NCBI RefSeq assembly: GCF_024323335.1
Contig: NC_066584.1
Location: forward strand, 273,397,618-273,461,617
DNA length: 64,000 bases
Direction: 5' to 3'
From: Lathyrus oleraceus
Taxonomy: Eukaryota > Streptophyta > Magnoliopsida > Fabales > Fabaceae
The position numbers and the translations under genes were made by a program. Positions 32,675 to 46,374 of the stretch are shown here, piece by piece. The notes under the pieces were generated by a model. The model was not told the DNA's origin, did not search any database, and saw only the letters and a program-made list of their open reading frames with translations. Numbering within the stretch: the stretch's first letter is position 1; the number at the start of each line of letters is the position of its first letter.

Positions 32675-34306
32675 TTAGATCAAATATGAGAATATTGCTT
32701 GCATACACCGTTGAAATGTTGTCGGTGCATTACACAATCCAAAAGGCATTCTTCGGTAAGCAAAAATGTCGAAAGGACATGTAAAAGCAGTTTTATCATG
32801 ATCCTCCGGATTGACCGAAATTTGGTTGTAACCCAAATAACCATCTAAGAAACAATAGAAATTCTTGTCGGCCAACCTTTTCAACATTTGGTCCATGAAG
32901 GGTAGCGGGAAGTGAGCTTTCCTTGTAGCTTGATTTAGCCTCCTATAGTCAAGGCACATCCTCCATCCGGTTACCGTTCTAGTTGGAATCAACTCATTTT
33001 TATCATTTTTAACAACCGTCATACCACCCTTCTTTGGAACTACTTGCACCAGACTCACCCATTCACTATCAGAGATAGGATAAATCATTTCGGCCTCCAA
33101 TAGTTTGACAACTTCTTTTCTCACCACTTCTTTCATTGATGGATTTAAGCGTCTTTGAGGTTGTGCAACAGGTTTGTAATTTTCTTCCATCATGATCTTA
33201 TGCATGCAATAAGCCGGACTAATACCCTTTAAATCGGATAATACCCACCCTATTGCACCTTCATTCTTTTTCAGCACTTGTATCAATTTATGCTCCTCTT
33301 TTGTGGACAAGGCATTGCTAATGATCATCGGTTTAGTGAAATCATCACCAAGGAACACATATTTCAAGTGTAGAGGTAGCATCTTCAACTCTAACTTTGG
33401 CTCTTCCACTTTCTTTTTCACATCCAAGTCCTCATTTTTCTCCTCATGATAAGCAATCTCTCCGCAAGACTCCAATTCATGCAAAATTGCTCCAACTTCT
33501 TTTTCTTCATTTTCGGTTAAAACATTGTAAGCTCCTATAAGAGATCTCTCTAACGGATTAGAAAAATGAACTTGATTTGCAACTTCCACGATTTCCTCCT
33601 CGGTGGCATCGATTCGGAAAGAGTCATGCTTGTCATTAGGGTGCTTCATGGCCTCAAAAAGATTGAAAGTTACCTCTTCATCTTGCACTCTTACTTTCAT
33701 GAGTCCATCATCAATGTCAATCATCATTCGGGCTGTTTTCATAAATGGTCTTCCAAGAATTAGAGGAACATCACGATCCTCATCCATGTCCACTACCACA
33801 AAATCTACCAGAAACAAGAATTTGTCCACCTTCACTAGCATATCTTGAGCAAATCCATATGGTGAAGTGGTAGACTTATCGGCTAGTTGTAAAGTCATCC
33901 TCGTAGATTTCACCTCAACATTTCCCAATCTTTTAACAATGGATAAGGGAATTAAATAGATGATAGATCCGAAATCGACCAAACCATTGCCAATGTAAGT
34001 TCCTCCAATGGTCACCGGTAAAACGACTCGGCCCGGATCGGATTCCTTCCTTGGTAGAGTTTTTTGGATTATGGCGCTACAACATGCATCAAGCAAGATT
34101 GTCTCGTCTTCCACATATTTCTTCTTCTTTGTGAGAATATCCTTCATGAACTTTGCATACCTTGGCATTTTCTTTAATGCTTTGGCAAATGGAATAATTA
34201 TTTGAAGTTGCTTAAATATATCCATAAACCGTGCATAGTGTCTAGCATTCTCCTTCTTTGATGGTGCGTGCGGGTAAGGTAGATGTTGAGATGGAATAGC
34301 ACTCAC
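32675..34306 (-). pseudogene. Athila-type protease and reverse transcriptase
   Basis: Same frame as gag. The protease region has VDFGSIIYLIPLSIV, where the family usually has a D-L-G or D-S/T-G triad, then LILGRPFM. Reverse transcriptase follows (MCLDYRRLNQATRKAHFPLP, FMDQMLKRLADKNFYCFLDG, MPFGLCNAPTTFQRCM). The frame is cut by TAA at 32675. Just downstream the catalytic motif reads F-M-D-E instead of (Y/F)-x-D-D, so the enzyme is inactive even apart from the stops. Confidence 0.88.
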
Positions 34307-34648
34307 TCCTTTATCTCCTTTTTTCTTCTTTCTTGCCTCTGCTTCTTTCTTCTCACCTGCTTCACCCTCCTGTTCTGCTGAACCATCTTGTCCCTGTTCT
34401 TTTCACGGCGCCAAAGGGGATCGTGGCGCGAACTGAACAGTTTTTTCCTCTTTTTTCTTTTCAAATTCCACCACCACTTTGTTCTCTTCATTTTCAGTTA
34501 CAACATTCATATCATCCTCTACTGCAACATCTTCACTTCTTCCACTTGTCACCTCTTTACTGCTTTTAGTAACAATTGCTTTACAATGCTCCTTCGGATT
34601 AGTTTGAATGTTGGCGGAGAAAGAAGAACCCACTTGTTGTTACGATAA
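34307..34648 (-). pseudogene. Athila-type gag-protease linker, interrupted
   Basis: In the gag frame this stretch shows stops at 34651-34649, about 34639 and about 34405, with a charged, low-complexity linker between (EFEKKKEEKTVQFAP). The last stop lies within a CGCGGCGC-type palindrome at about 34403-34433. Confidence 0.6.
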
Positions 34649-35983
34649 TTACTTCGCAAGTTGGCCTACTTGATTCTCCAAATTTTTTATAGCTACCTCA
34701 TTGCTCTTCTGGTTTTCCATGGATGCTTGCATGAATTGTGTGAGAGTATCTTCTAGCTTTGAACTTCTGCCTTGCGATTGTTGGACTTGAGAAATTGGAT
34801 TTTGATATGGACTTTGTTGCTGAAAATTTTGGTTGTTGAATCTTGATTGTTGATAGCCTTGGTTGTTCCTTTGATATGATTTGTTGTGGGGTGGAGGTTG
34901 TCTTTGATAACCTTGATTTTGGTTGTTCACATAACTCACTTCTTCCAATGGAGGGTAATAACCGGTTGGATGATCTCCTTGACATAGTTCACAACATGCC
35001 CCTTGATGTATAGCTTGAGATCCTTGAATTTCCTTCATTTGTTGTGGAAGTTTGGACATTTGTTGAGTGAGTAACTCCACTTGTTGAGAAAGTAACTTGT
35101 TTTGGGCAAGAATAGCATCATTGGTATTTAATTCAAGAACTCTTGGTTTCCTTTGTGAAGAACTACGATCATGTTGACTTTGACGATCATTGAGTGCCAT
35201 CCAGTCAATAATGACTTTCGCCTCTTCCGCGTTCTTTGACATAAGAGAGCCATCCGCGGTAGCATCCAAAAGTGTTTTGTGAGTCGATTGGAGCCCATTT
35301 AGAAAAATGTGGATTAGAGTGAGTTCATCAAAACCATGGCCTTTGCATTTTCTCAACATTGACTTGAATCTTTCCCAAGCCTCGTTTAGAGACTCGTTGC
35401 TCCCTTGAGTGAATACCGCAATAGCCGTTTTGGCTTCCATGAATCGGGATTGAGGAAAATATCTTTCTAGAAACTTTTCTTCTAATAAATTCCAATCCGT
35501 CATCACTCTTGGTGCTTGATCAAGATACCACTCTTTTGCCTTCCCCACTAAGGAATGTGGGAACATTCTCTTGAATAATGCTTCTTCACTCGCTTCCTCT
35601 ATTCCCGTAGAACCCACAATCTCATAGAATTTGATGAGATGGGTATACGGATCTTCATGGTCCACTCCGATGAATGGATTTGCATAAAAGAGTTGGAGGA
35701 TTCCGGTTTTCATCTCCGTGTTCCTTCCACCACAAGCAAATTGAGCATTCTGCCTTGGACTATTGGCGGACATTTCGGTAGGAGCTTCATCCGCCATGTT
35801 TCCTTCACAAGTTTCTACACCCACTTCTTCAATTTGAACAAGTGAATAAGTAGATGCTTCTTCTCTCTGGTTCCTCTCTTCGGCTAGTTTCCTTCTTCTT
35901 CGTGTTTTGCTATTGAGCTTTCGAAGTGTTCTTTCAATTTCGGGATCGAATTGAAATTGCTCCTCGGTAGCCTTTCCTCGCAT
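34649..35983 (-). CDS. Athila-type Gag
   Basis: The 444-residue frame begins MRGKATEEQFQFDPEIERTL. A Retrotrans_gag domain spans about residues 100-270 (DPYTHLIKFYEIVGSTGIEE, KAKEWYLDQAPRVMTDWNLL, NESLNEAWERFKSMLRKCKG). A single zinc-knuckle-like segment (CELCQGDHPTGYY) has Tyr where the last Cys is expected. The C-terminal part is Gln/Asn-rich. Gag packages the RNA; the frame is intact but ends at a TAA near the usual join to protease, which is in the same frame. Confidence 0.85.
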   Translation of the reverse strand: MRGKATEEQFQFDPEIERTLRKLNSKTRRRRKLAEERNQREEASTYSLVQIEEVGVETCEGNMADEAPTEMSANSPRQNAQFACGGRNTEMKTGILQLFYANPFIGVDHEDPYTHLIKFYEIVGSTGIEEASEEALFKRMFPHSLVGKAKEWYLDQAPRVMTDWNLLEEKFLERYFPQSRFMEAKTAIAVFTQGSNESLNEAWERFKSMLRKCKGHGFDELTLIHIFLNGLQSTHKTLLDATADGSLMSKNAEEAKVIIDWMALNDRQSQHDRSSSQRKPRVLELNTNDAILAQNKLLSQQVELLTQQMSKLPQQMKEIQGSQAIHQGACCELCQGDHPTGYYPPLEEVSYVNNQNQGYQRQPPPHNKSYQRNNQGYQQSRFNNQNFQQQSPYQNPISQVQQSQGRSSKLEDTLTQFMQASMENQKSNEVAIKNLENQVGQLAK

Positions 35984-36093
35984 GCATTAGAATATACAAA
36001 ACTAACAAACCAAGTGAAACACAAGAGTGATAGTAGTAAAATAAAAAACTTAGAACAATGAATTATTGCAATGCTTGCAATATCGAACACAAT

Positions 36094-36111
36094 TCCCCGA
36101 CAACGGCGCCA
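36094..36111 (-). promoter_or_regulatory. Primer-binding site, tRNA-Asp type
   Basis: The minus strand reads TGGCGCCGTTGTCGGGGA three bases after the 5' LTR end. This site is characteristic of Athila/Calypso-type elements. Confidence 0.88.
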
Positions 36112-36114
36112 ATT

Positions 36115-37321
36115 TGTTGAAATGTATATTTCCGGCAAATATTTTTATATCGTATCCACAGAGATTAGTTGACATTACCGCCGTTCTATAATTTCAATTG
36201 TTGTAAGTTTGAAAAGTAACCAAGTTGTTTTTGAATGAATAGTTATCTCTTAATTAAAATGACACAAAGATAATGAAATTAGTTCTAATCAAATATAAAA
36301 GACTTGTCAAGATTGGAGTTCACTATCCCAATTTCTTATGATTCCTTAGTGACAACTATATGGATTCAAGATTATTGATAATATTCAAGTATCCTCTCAA
36401 TAACATTTATTTCTAAATGAGATTGTGATAATCACTATATTAATCTTTAGACGATTTCTCCATCTAACTATTAATATAACAATCTTTAATGTTTGATACA
36501 AAAGAAGAGTAGTGTATAAATTTATTTCTACAATTTATTCACTACTTGAAAGCATATTTTAAGTCAAGACTTGAATAACCTTTCTCAACAATAACTCAAA
36601 TCTGAATATTCAAAATAGGTTGAAAATATCAATCATTACATCAATAATCTTTTGTCACATACAAGAGTCAATAGGAATACATAATCAATAAGGGATAGCT
36701 ACTACCTCCAATCTTGACAAAGTGGGGTTTTAGCTCCTCATCACCATGTTTGACAGCAAATGGAATACACAAAATAGCCTCTGCTTTTCTTCTCCAAAAC
36801 TTGTGATAATCTCTCCTTTTCTCCCATTATGTGTTTAAAGAGTTCACTCTTTCCCTAAATATCTCCTTTTGGTCTAAAACAGAAAAGTGAACTCCAAAGG
36901 TTCTAAAACTATCACACTTAAGTTGGGTTCAAAACATAACAAGTGGCCCAAAACTAATAAACAAGCTTGCTATCTTCGCAAGGTTCGCGGCGCCAACCTA
37001 GGTCGCGGCGGGAACTGAAGGAAGTTCAGCTTCTTTGCCTTGCAAGCTTCCTTCACACCATTTCTTCCAAGCTTTGTTCTTCAAATGCTTCCAAAATGCC
37101 CATCAAACTCCTTCTAAATTTTTCTCATGCAATCCAATACTCTCTTGTCCACAATTTCTACAAAACTAACAAATAAGTGAAATATCTACTCAAAACATAA
37201 TTAAAATAAACTTAATTGCATATTTACTAAATTGTGAGAATAAAAGTGTGTAATCCAATAAGAAAATGGTAAAAGGGACCAATAAAAATATATGAAAAGT
37301 AGTGATAATTGGTCCCTAACA
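36115..37321 (-). repeat. Athila-type 5' LTR
   Basis: Minus strand starts TGTTAGGGACC at 37321 and ends CATTTCAACA at 36115. It differs from the 3' LTR at about 28 positions and one indel. Confidence 0.92.
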
Positions 37322-37556
37322 GCACCCCAATAAAATCCCAACCGTGCTTGGAATCACTTCAAAGTCCAACATTGTATGGCATCCCAATAAAATTCCAATT
37401 GTGTTTGGCATCACTTCAAAGTTCAAACTTGCTTAGGCATCCCAATAAAAGCCCAACCGTATTTGGCATTACACCAAAGTCCAACCTTACTTTGCATCCC
37501 AATAAAAGCTCAACAATGTTTGGCATCACTTCAAAGTTCAACCTTGCTTGGTCTTT
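37322..37556. repeat. 57-bp minisatellite, four copies
   Basis: Units start about 37328, 37384, 37442 and 37499, each with CCAATAAAA and TTTGGCATCACTTCAAAGT. The array continues at 14291-14354 across the Athila-type insertion. The plus-strand open frame 37309-37791 reads through it by chance. Confidence 0.85.
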
Positions 37557-39175
37557 TGAGAGATGTCATTGTTGCCCTTATGGTGTCTCCATTGTCTCCT
37601 CTTTAACGGGTGGTAGAGATACAAACTTCTGGAACCCTTCCTCTTGGTGGAAAGGAGTTTCCCTTCTTGGCTCTAAGCGGGAAGAATCGTATGATTGGTT
37701 TATGGATGGTATCATAGGAAGGTCAGATCAAGGTGTCAGACCTCTATTTGGAATGAATCTTATAGGGGTGTTCAAAACCGAACAAGTCTAATAGAAAACC
37801 GCAAACCAAACCAAACCAAACTAAAAACCACAAAAACTACATTTGGTTTGGATGTGTTTGGGTCATATTTTAACAAAATCACGCGGTTTTATTTGGTTTG
37901 CGGTTTTGTATTTTTCAAACCGAACCAAACCGTATTATGTTACAACCCCAAATTTCACTTAACTAACATCCAACCTAAACCTAAACCTATTACGCATTAG
38001 CCTTACGATTACAAACGATTTTTTCATCCTCACACTTAGGGTTTCAATTTCATCTTTCTCAAATCTCTCCTAGCAGTATCACACCTTCTTCGCCAGACAC
38101 ATCTTGGCTTTTCTTCTATAATCTCTATTCTCTTATATTATTTCTTTTTCACCTTCTCATTTTTATGCTAATGTTCTATCTCCCAATTTCATTTTTATTG
38201 CATATTTCCTTCTCTAATCTCTCATCTCTTTTGTTCTTCCTTTTTCATCTTGACTAATCTCTCATCACCTCTATTTTTTTTGTTTCATTATAATGTTTTT
38301 GATATTGTTTTATGCTAATGTTTTATGTTCATTATTCCACTTTTGTATAATATGATTTTTACATATTAAATGGGAAGTTGATGTCCAAATATGATGAGTT
38401 TTGTTGTTATTTGGTAGTATATGATCGACTAAATACAAAGTTATGTTATCATCTATATGTCTATGTATGGCTTAATAAATGTTTTGTAAAAAACCGAACC
38501 AAACCTCATTGGTTGTGTTAGGTTTTGTTCAGATGACTCTTAGCATCAAAATTGTCCAAAACGCATCACGAAGACCCCTAGACTCTTGGATTTGGATTTT
38601 ACCTCTTAAGGATAAGTTTCGTAGGTTGTTTACAATCACTAATCATATTTAGGGGGTATGTGATAGGTGGTGGGTGGGTATATGAGACCCTCATTTGGGA
38701 CTTTAGGTGGATGATGCATTTCTTCATTCATGAGAAACATGTTGTTGCTGAAATCCTCTAAGCTATTCAAGGAATACTTTTTCCTTTGACAAAGATAAAT
38801 GAATTTTGAAGCTTGAAAGGGATTTTACTTTCTCGTTGACCTATGGTTATCATTCTATTTTGACTTCTTTTATTTTTTTAAGCCACCTATTCTCCTACTG
38901 CAATCTGTCTCTCTCGCATATTTGGAGTAGTTGGGTACCTTCTAAGGTGATTTTTTTTCTCCTTATAGCTTCTACTGGATAGGTTCTTCTTTAGAGAGAA
39001 TATATTCAATAGAAAGGTGATTGTAGACCTTGGTTTTACCATGGGCCCTTTTTTAATTTTTTGTCAAGTCAGCTTCTCACGTGTTTGTCACTTGTGATGT
39101 AGTTAATAGTATCTGGTATAGGATTTTTAAATGGTTGTAGTGGCAGATAGTTCTTCCTAGGGACCCCAGTCTTCT
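37557..39175 (+). pseudogene. LINE (non-LTR retrotransposon) ORF2 C-terminal fragment
   Basis: Plus-strand frames with many stops retain landmarks of the plant LINE ORF2 C-terminal region: SSWWKGVSLLG and DWFMDGIIGRSDQG near 37650-37735, FPLKDKFRRLFTISNH-like sequence near 38595-38640, and IWSSWVPSKVIFFS with LLLDRFFFRENIFNRKVI near 38920-39020. Reverse transcriptase is absent, so only the 3' end of a LINE is present, as expected for a 5'-truncated copy. It is split by the 818-bp insertion 37763-38580. Confidence 0.6.
37763..38580. mobile_element. Non-autonomous hAT-like element inside the LINE fragment
   Basis: The ends TAGGGGTGTTC and GAAGACCCCTA form short terminal inverted repeats of the kind known for hAT elements. 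Flanking 8-bp sequences GAATCTTA (37755-37762) and GACTCTTG (38581-38588) match at six of eight positions, fitting an old hAT target duplication. The LINE similarity stops at one end and resumes at the other. Near both ends are A(A)CCAAACC-type runs and their complements. No transposase is encoded. Confidence 0.65.
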
Positions 39176-39189
39176 CATTGAGGGTTTTA

Positions 39190-39995
39190 CTTCTATGCTC
39201 GCAGATGGACTTAACAAAGTCACCACCATTCCTAAGGAAAAAGGAAATGAATATAAAGCCCAAAGGAAAAGAAAGGGATAAGATGGTCATCGCAACCAGA
39301 TATGGGTTTGGTAGTTGGTTATGCAAGGGGAAGGTATTAGTACATCTCACATTTGTTGTACCCAACGAAAACCTCCTATAGTTCTAAGGGTTGATTGTTT
39401 GTTAAAGGAAGATTTGTTTTATTCTATTCTTATTTATCAAGTTATTTTTATTAAAGGATTTAAAAAAGAAACTATTTATAAAATAAAATAGGAAAAAGAA
39501 AATATTTTTGATTATTGAGCTCATCAAGGATTCAAACCTTCGTGCCTACATATTCTCAGGTGCAATGAGAAAATCAGAGCATCTTAGTTTGTTTCTTAAA
39601 AATATTGTGCATTTGTTGCTTTTATAAGATAAGGTTTAAGTTCATCTCGTTTTTAAACGTCGGCTTATGTGCTCGCACGATGGAGGGTTAAGCGCTTGTT
39701 TTTGTTTCGCGTTGAGAATAACTTGAACTATCCTTTTATGAAGAAGAGTTTTGACTAGTGCACAAGGGCACACGAGAATTTGATAAGTTGTTTCGTTTTT
39801 AAGTTAATTTGATCTTAATTAATTGATCGATGCGGCAAACACTAATCAATGGATCACTTAAGGGTGTAGTGGATGTGTATCCACTTCTTTATTTACAAAT
39901 ATATATTGATTTAATTTGATGATAAATGTAAAATAAGAAATATTTATAAATTTGAGAAAATAAAATTTGAGAAGTTAATTTTAAAAAAAAAAACA
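39190..39995 (-). repeat. Partial 3' LTR of the truncated Ogre-type element
   Basis: It matches the U5-side part of 44901-46374: GGGATAAGATGGTCATCGCA at about 39275 and 45029, a GCTCGCACGATGGAGGGTTA string at about 39671 and 45333, and AATCAATGGATCACTTAA at about 39845 and 45508. The outer end and the U3 part are missing. Confidence 0.75.
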
Positions 39996-41822
39996 TATTA
40001 TGCATTGTCTTGTTCAAAGGTTCACTCTCTATATTTGAACTTGATACCTCTTTGACTTTGGACGTCACAGAAGTCTTCTTTTGTGATTTTTCTGGGTTGA
40101 ATACCTTCCACTTCGTGTCATGCCCCGATGCCTGCTATATTGGTGACATTGGGTTCTAACACTAGTGATTTATCTCCCACGTAAGTTGTGGCACCGTAGT
40201 TCCAAGGTACCGCTTTAGTGCTATCGTACGGGAATGGTGTAGGAAAGAAAATCACCAATGGGAATTCTTGAGCACCTTATTTCAAGTATGGGATCTCGAG
40301 AGGTTCGAGCGTGGGAATTCTCTCTTCATATTTTGTATGGCTTATCTAGATCGTCCTTTGATTTATCAGCTCTTGTAGACATCTTTTCAATTATTCATAT
40401 TCTTCAAGTGATGATAAAATAATTCATAAAACCCATGTACTTCTTGGGTTATCCCTGCTCTAGTTAGCCTCTCACAGATGATCAACGTAGGGGGTCATTA
40501 TCTTTTCTACATCTTTTGTTGTTTAGATTTCAAGACACTCTTCGAACCAGCATGTCAGGGCATTGGATTATTCTTCACATTTGGACCCATCTACGAACCG
40601 GAAGCTATGGTTGATACATATGGATAATGGTATTAAGCACTTGAGTTTAGGGTGTTTGTTCAGGTCCCCTTATCGCATTGGTATCACCATCTTTCTTTTT
40701 TGAATTGAAGTTTAATAACTTCTTTGTGTTTTCTTGTCCACCAAATTCCCCTTGAATTTTTCCACTCTTCATACCATCTTCGATTCTTTCCCCCATAATC
40801 ACTAGATCAGAGAATCTGGATGATACGCTTCCAACCATTCTTTCATAATACTGACTTTATAGGGCGCCCATGAATAGGTCTACCAACTCTCTTTAGAGGA
40901 GTTGGGGGTTGCACATGAGATTTCATTTCCCTCCACCTTTTTGCATATTCCTTGAAAGATTCTTGACTCTTTTGTGCCATGTTCTGCAATTGCGTACGAT
41001 TTGGAGCCATGTCCAAATTGTACTTGTATTTCTTTAAGAAAGCACTGGCAAGGTCTTCCCAGGTGCATATGTGAGCCCGCTCAAGCTACATGTACCAATT
41101 CAGAGATGCTCAACTTAGGTTATTCTGAAAGTAGTGGATCATCAGTTTTTTATCGAAAGCGTAGGCGGCCATCTTTCTGCAAAACTTCCACAAGTGGTTC
41201 TTTGGGAATTCAAGACCCTTGTATTTTTCCAAGTCATGCGCTTTGAACTTGAGTGGTATCACCATATCAGGAACTAAGTGCATGTCCAGAGTATTAATGT
41301 CGATTACGTGGAACCCTTCTACGTCCCTCGGTCTCTCTTCGAGTACTTATACTTGTCATCCACTTTAGAGTCTTTAGTAATGCCCCTTGAGTGTGCCCCT
41401 AGCCTCGGGGTGTGAATTACATCTTCATCTCTGTATTATGAACCCGAGTCCATAAATGTATCGTTAACAGGAGGATTGATGACTGGTATTTGTAGAGCTT
41501 GAGGTATTATGTTCTTTATGGGAAGTGCACTGAGCCCTTCAGGAGGTGATAGGTTTGTTTATGGATGAGTCAAGCTTACCTTGCCATTTTGGTGATGAGG
41601 AACGACCCCTAGTAAAGGGTTACCATATTCATGAATGCCACTAGTTCCATCACTAGCAGTTTCTTTGTAGGGAGCCTTTTGCTCCTCGTCATGCCTTGCC
41701 ATCAGGTTAGCGAAGGCACGCATTATTTGGTATACGCTTCCTTTGACTTCATTGATATTGTCTTTTATGGAATCTACGGCTTCTCAGAAAACCGTTTGGA
41801 TTTGTTTAATCTGGTCCATGGC
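39996..41822 (-). pseudogene. Decayed Ogre-type gag-protease
   Basis: Broken minus-strand frames correspond to the intact gag at 52126-55152. Landmarks are GERIEDGMKSGKIQG (40790-40745, compare GERVESGLRSGKIQ), a Gag core fragment with GTKESRIFQGICKKVEG near 40980-40935, and VPWNYGATTYVGDKSL-like sequence near 40200-40150 (compare IPWNYGGDVYVHG). An N-terminal start may be the ATG near 41822. There are numerous stops and frame changes. Confidence 0.65.
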
Positions 41823-42129
41823 TTTCTTGTGTTGGGATCGTGTTAACGAAAGTCAGCTTTGCTTTTTGAGGTCTACAGAGAGAAAATGGGATAAATGAAT
41901 TTTTGATGCAAGGGATGAGAATGCATGTGATTGTATGATATATGAAATGCTTATGTATGCTAAACATTTTCTTTTATTATAGGGAGTTTCAATATTAGTT
42001 ATCACACGTTAGAAACATGAAAACAATTAAAGAAAAAAGACCATTCAATTGGCACACAAAAAGAAATAAATTTATTCATAACTCAAAATAGAAGTTCATA
42101 AGGGAAAAAATCCATAACAATACAAAAAA

Positions 42130-44103
42130 TATGAAACTGAAAAGAAAAAAAACTCTTAAGAAAAAGAAACTAGAGTGGTGTCTTCATATCCACATCCAAG
42201 TGGGCCATAAACTCTTTCAACAGGATATTCCAAAGCTCAATAAATTCCAAAGCTTCAAGGGGGGTATTGCCATAGTGTGCTACATTGTTAATACTCATAT
42301 GAATTCAAGGGATGTATCGAATCAGGTTATTTGTGAATTCTGCTAAATTAGAGTGCTCGATTATCCATGCCTCAACCTTGTCACTTTGCTCTTGGATGAT
42401 TATCTGGGCGTCATTTGTAAGCTTCCTAAGATGTTGGACTTCTTCTTCCAAGTGTAAGGCTTGAGTTCTCAATACTTCCTTATTTTTGTTTAAAGTCTCA
42501 CACGTTCCCTAAGGTTCAGTAACTCTTCATAGGTTCTTCTCCAATCATGGGGTAGCATTTCTTCAGCTCCGGCTCGGAGCTGACGCTCCCTAGCAGCAGA
42601 GGCTTGGGATTCTGCAAATGGTCTTTCAAGTACGGACATTTAAGACTCTAACCCATCATTCATCTATTCCTGCTCCCACTTGGTTATCTCTCATGATTTT
42701 TTTCCATCTTTGACTCTCTGTTCGGCCACCCCTCATTTGATGGTTGAGACTTTCCATACCGACTCCAATGCTAAGCAACCCTTCTTATGTTCTTTTCCTT
42801 TTGCTCCTTTTAGATTCGACCTCCTCCTTGCTCTCACAAAGTTATTTCTCCCTTTGCTCGAGGTTGGATTTCAACTGATTCTTCTCATATGAAGCATCAT
42901 AGGGGTTGTGCTTTAAGCTTTCCTTTTCTTGCTTGAGTCGAGCAATAGTTTATTTGAGGTGGTCGATCTCCTTAATAAACACAGGGATTGGGTCAGGTAC
43001 GTCTGAACACTATGCAAGATCGGTGACAAAGGGTAACTTAACTAGTTGAACCCTTTCCTTAACACATTGGGTATATGATTCCTTGGTCGTAGCATTCTTC
43101 CTTTTTAACTCATTTTCTGTAGTATGCACATTTTCCCATGCACAAATGATTCTTCTGAGAAGCTCCCGGTGCGTGGTACCCCAATTATGCAAAATTAATT
43201 CCTTTAAGGCGTCGTCCTTAGGCTTTTCCTATATCAGGTAGCCCAACTATCTCATAGCTATTACGGGATTATAGTTGATACATCACTTGGAACCAATGAG
43301 AGGTACGTTAGGAAAATTTCCGCAAGAGACAATTATTTCCTTAGTATTTATTTCCATACGGTACCAAAGGATTGACCTCTCGACAAGGGACATTAGCTTC
43401 TGAGCCCAATTATGGTTACTTATGGTCTCTATCATGTAGATGCATTTATAGAGATGTAAAGCGAGCCTTTGGTATAATACAGGAATTCATCAGTGTAACG
43501 ATCCTCTCTTTTTTCGTGGTGGATATTCAAGGTGTAGTACACATCAGCTAGAAGAGCAGGTACTGGATCTACCTCTTGATATTTTACGGCCCAGAATACG
43601 CTAATAACAGTGGAACCAACAAAACTGATAATGTTTGGGAAAAGGACTATCCCAAAAATCATTAAAGCCAAAATGTCAGCGAAGGTCTCCCACTTTTTTA
43701 TACCAACCAATCCTTGAGCTACCCTCTCTAAGTAACTTCTTTTAAGACCCTGGATGTCCTTATCTACTTTGTAGTGAAGTAATAGGTCATAAGTGGGTAT
43801 TCCTAAGGTCATAGCCAATTTCTCAGGTTTCACATGTTGTCCAATCCATACATAAAGTCATTTTTTCTCCCCTTGAGGGTCTAAATATATCCCGAATTCT
43901 TATAGCATAGGAGCTAGCTGAAAATCTTGAAATAGGAAGCATCGTAAGGATGGATCATAAAATTGGGCCAAAGCAGTGATGACTTCCACCTTCACAAGGA
44001 CTTTTAGGAGGTCAAGGATCCTCCCATATTTGAGTATGAACTTCCTTTGAATAAAGTCAAGCATTAGATCTTTGAGAACCTTTAGGCTTTGTATGTCTGA
44101 CAT
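42130..44103 (-). pseudogene. Decayed Ogre-type ORF1
   Basis: The frame begins at 44103 (MSDIQSLKVLKDLML) and, through shifts, keeps the landmarks of ORF1 at 50589-51917: LAQFYDPSLRCFLFQDFQLAP (compare FQFFDPKHHCFTFPDYQLVP), LGIPTYDLLL, and ADILALMIFGIVLFPN near 43690-43640 (compare EDVLALLIYGLVLFPN). The C-terminal coiled-coil part lies near 42400-43200. Nonsense and frameshift changes are frequent. Confidence 0.75.
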
Positions 44104-44880
44104 TTATGCCTTAATGCGAATGATATTTCTTTTGTCTAAGTCCATCTTTAAAGGGTACCTATAACAAATTTTGAAATTCCCCACAAAGTAATGATTATAT
44201 GAAAAAATAAATGACTCATTTTAATTCAAATGGTATGATATGTCATTCAAATTCTAAGGTATGACAGGTATATGAATAGAACAACCTAAGAGAAGGCTCC
44301 TAGGTTCTTTCAACCCAACTCTCTGATAGGGTAAGTTCTAGGGTTTTATTTGGTTACTTTTAGAACAAACCCAAGGTCATGGACCATAGGTGAATCTTTA
44401 TCATGATAGGGCATAGCCCTCTCATGATAACATTTTAACAGGGTCTCCCTTAGAGAGCATTCGTATATACGAAGTCTCATGTTCAGGTTCTAGAAGAGGT
44501 CCCTAGAGTCATGGATCAAACTCAAAGTTTCATCATGAAGATGGGCTAGCCAACTCATGACAAACTCTTTGAACTGGTCTACTCTAGGAAGAGTCGTCAT
44601 TAAAGACCCCATGAGATAAGAATCCGCAGTGGCCAAAATAGAACGACCCCTTACTTAAACTTATGTTTCTCCTCGAGCTCGGGTATAGAGCTTGCATTCA
44701 AACAAGAATAAAACTCATGAATGTTTTTGACAAAATATAAACATAATAAGGAAAATAACAATAAATAAATAAAATAATGCAAGAAAATGAAATAAATAAT
44801 AACAAGTCAAGGAATAAGAATAAAAAAAATAAACAAATAACCCTAGAACTAAAGGGTATGCTTGACTCTCTTTAGTAGAG

Positions 44881-44898
44881 TCCCCAACAGAGTCGTCA
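44881..44898 (-). promoter_or_regulatory. Degenerate tRNA-Arg-type primer site
   Basis: The minus strand reads TGACGACTCTGTTGGGGA, two changes from the intact site, two bases after the LTR end at 44901. Both changes are G-to-A or C-to-T. Confidence 0.8.
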
Positions 44899-44900
44899 GT

Positions 44901-46374
<1,474 letters not shown>

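Larger units (their letters stand above)
14355..37321 (-). mobile_element. Athila-type Ty3/gypsy element, split by two later insertions
   Basis: Two LTRs (14355-15560 and 36115-37321) flank gag, protease, reverse transcriptase, RNase H, integrase and a downstream ORF, all on the minus strand. The primer site matches the tRNA-Asp type known for Athila/Calypso elements. Putative 5-bp target duplications are ACACC (14350-14354) and GCACC (37322-37326), one mismatch. LTRs differ at about 28 sites in 1206 (2.3 percent by eye), most of them transitions, plus one single-base indel. Without the nested SIRE-type element (17846-27859) and solo LTR (29229-30651) the element is about 11.5 kb. Multiple stops, a frameshift and a changed catalytic residue in reverse transcriptase make it inactive. 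Confidence 0.9.
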
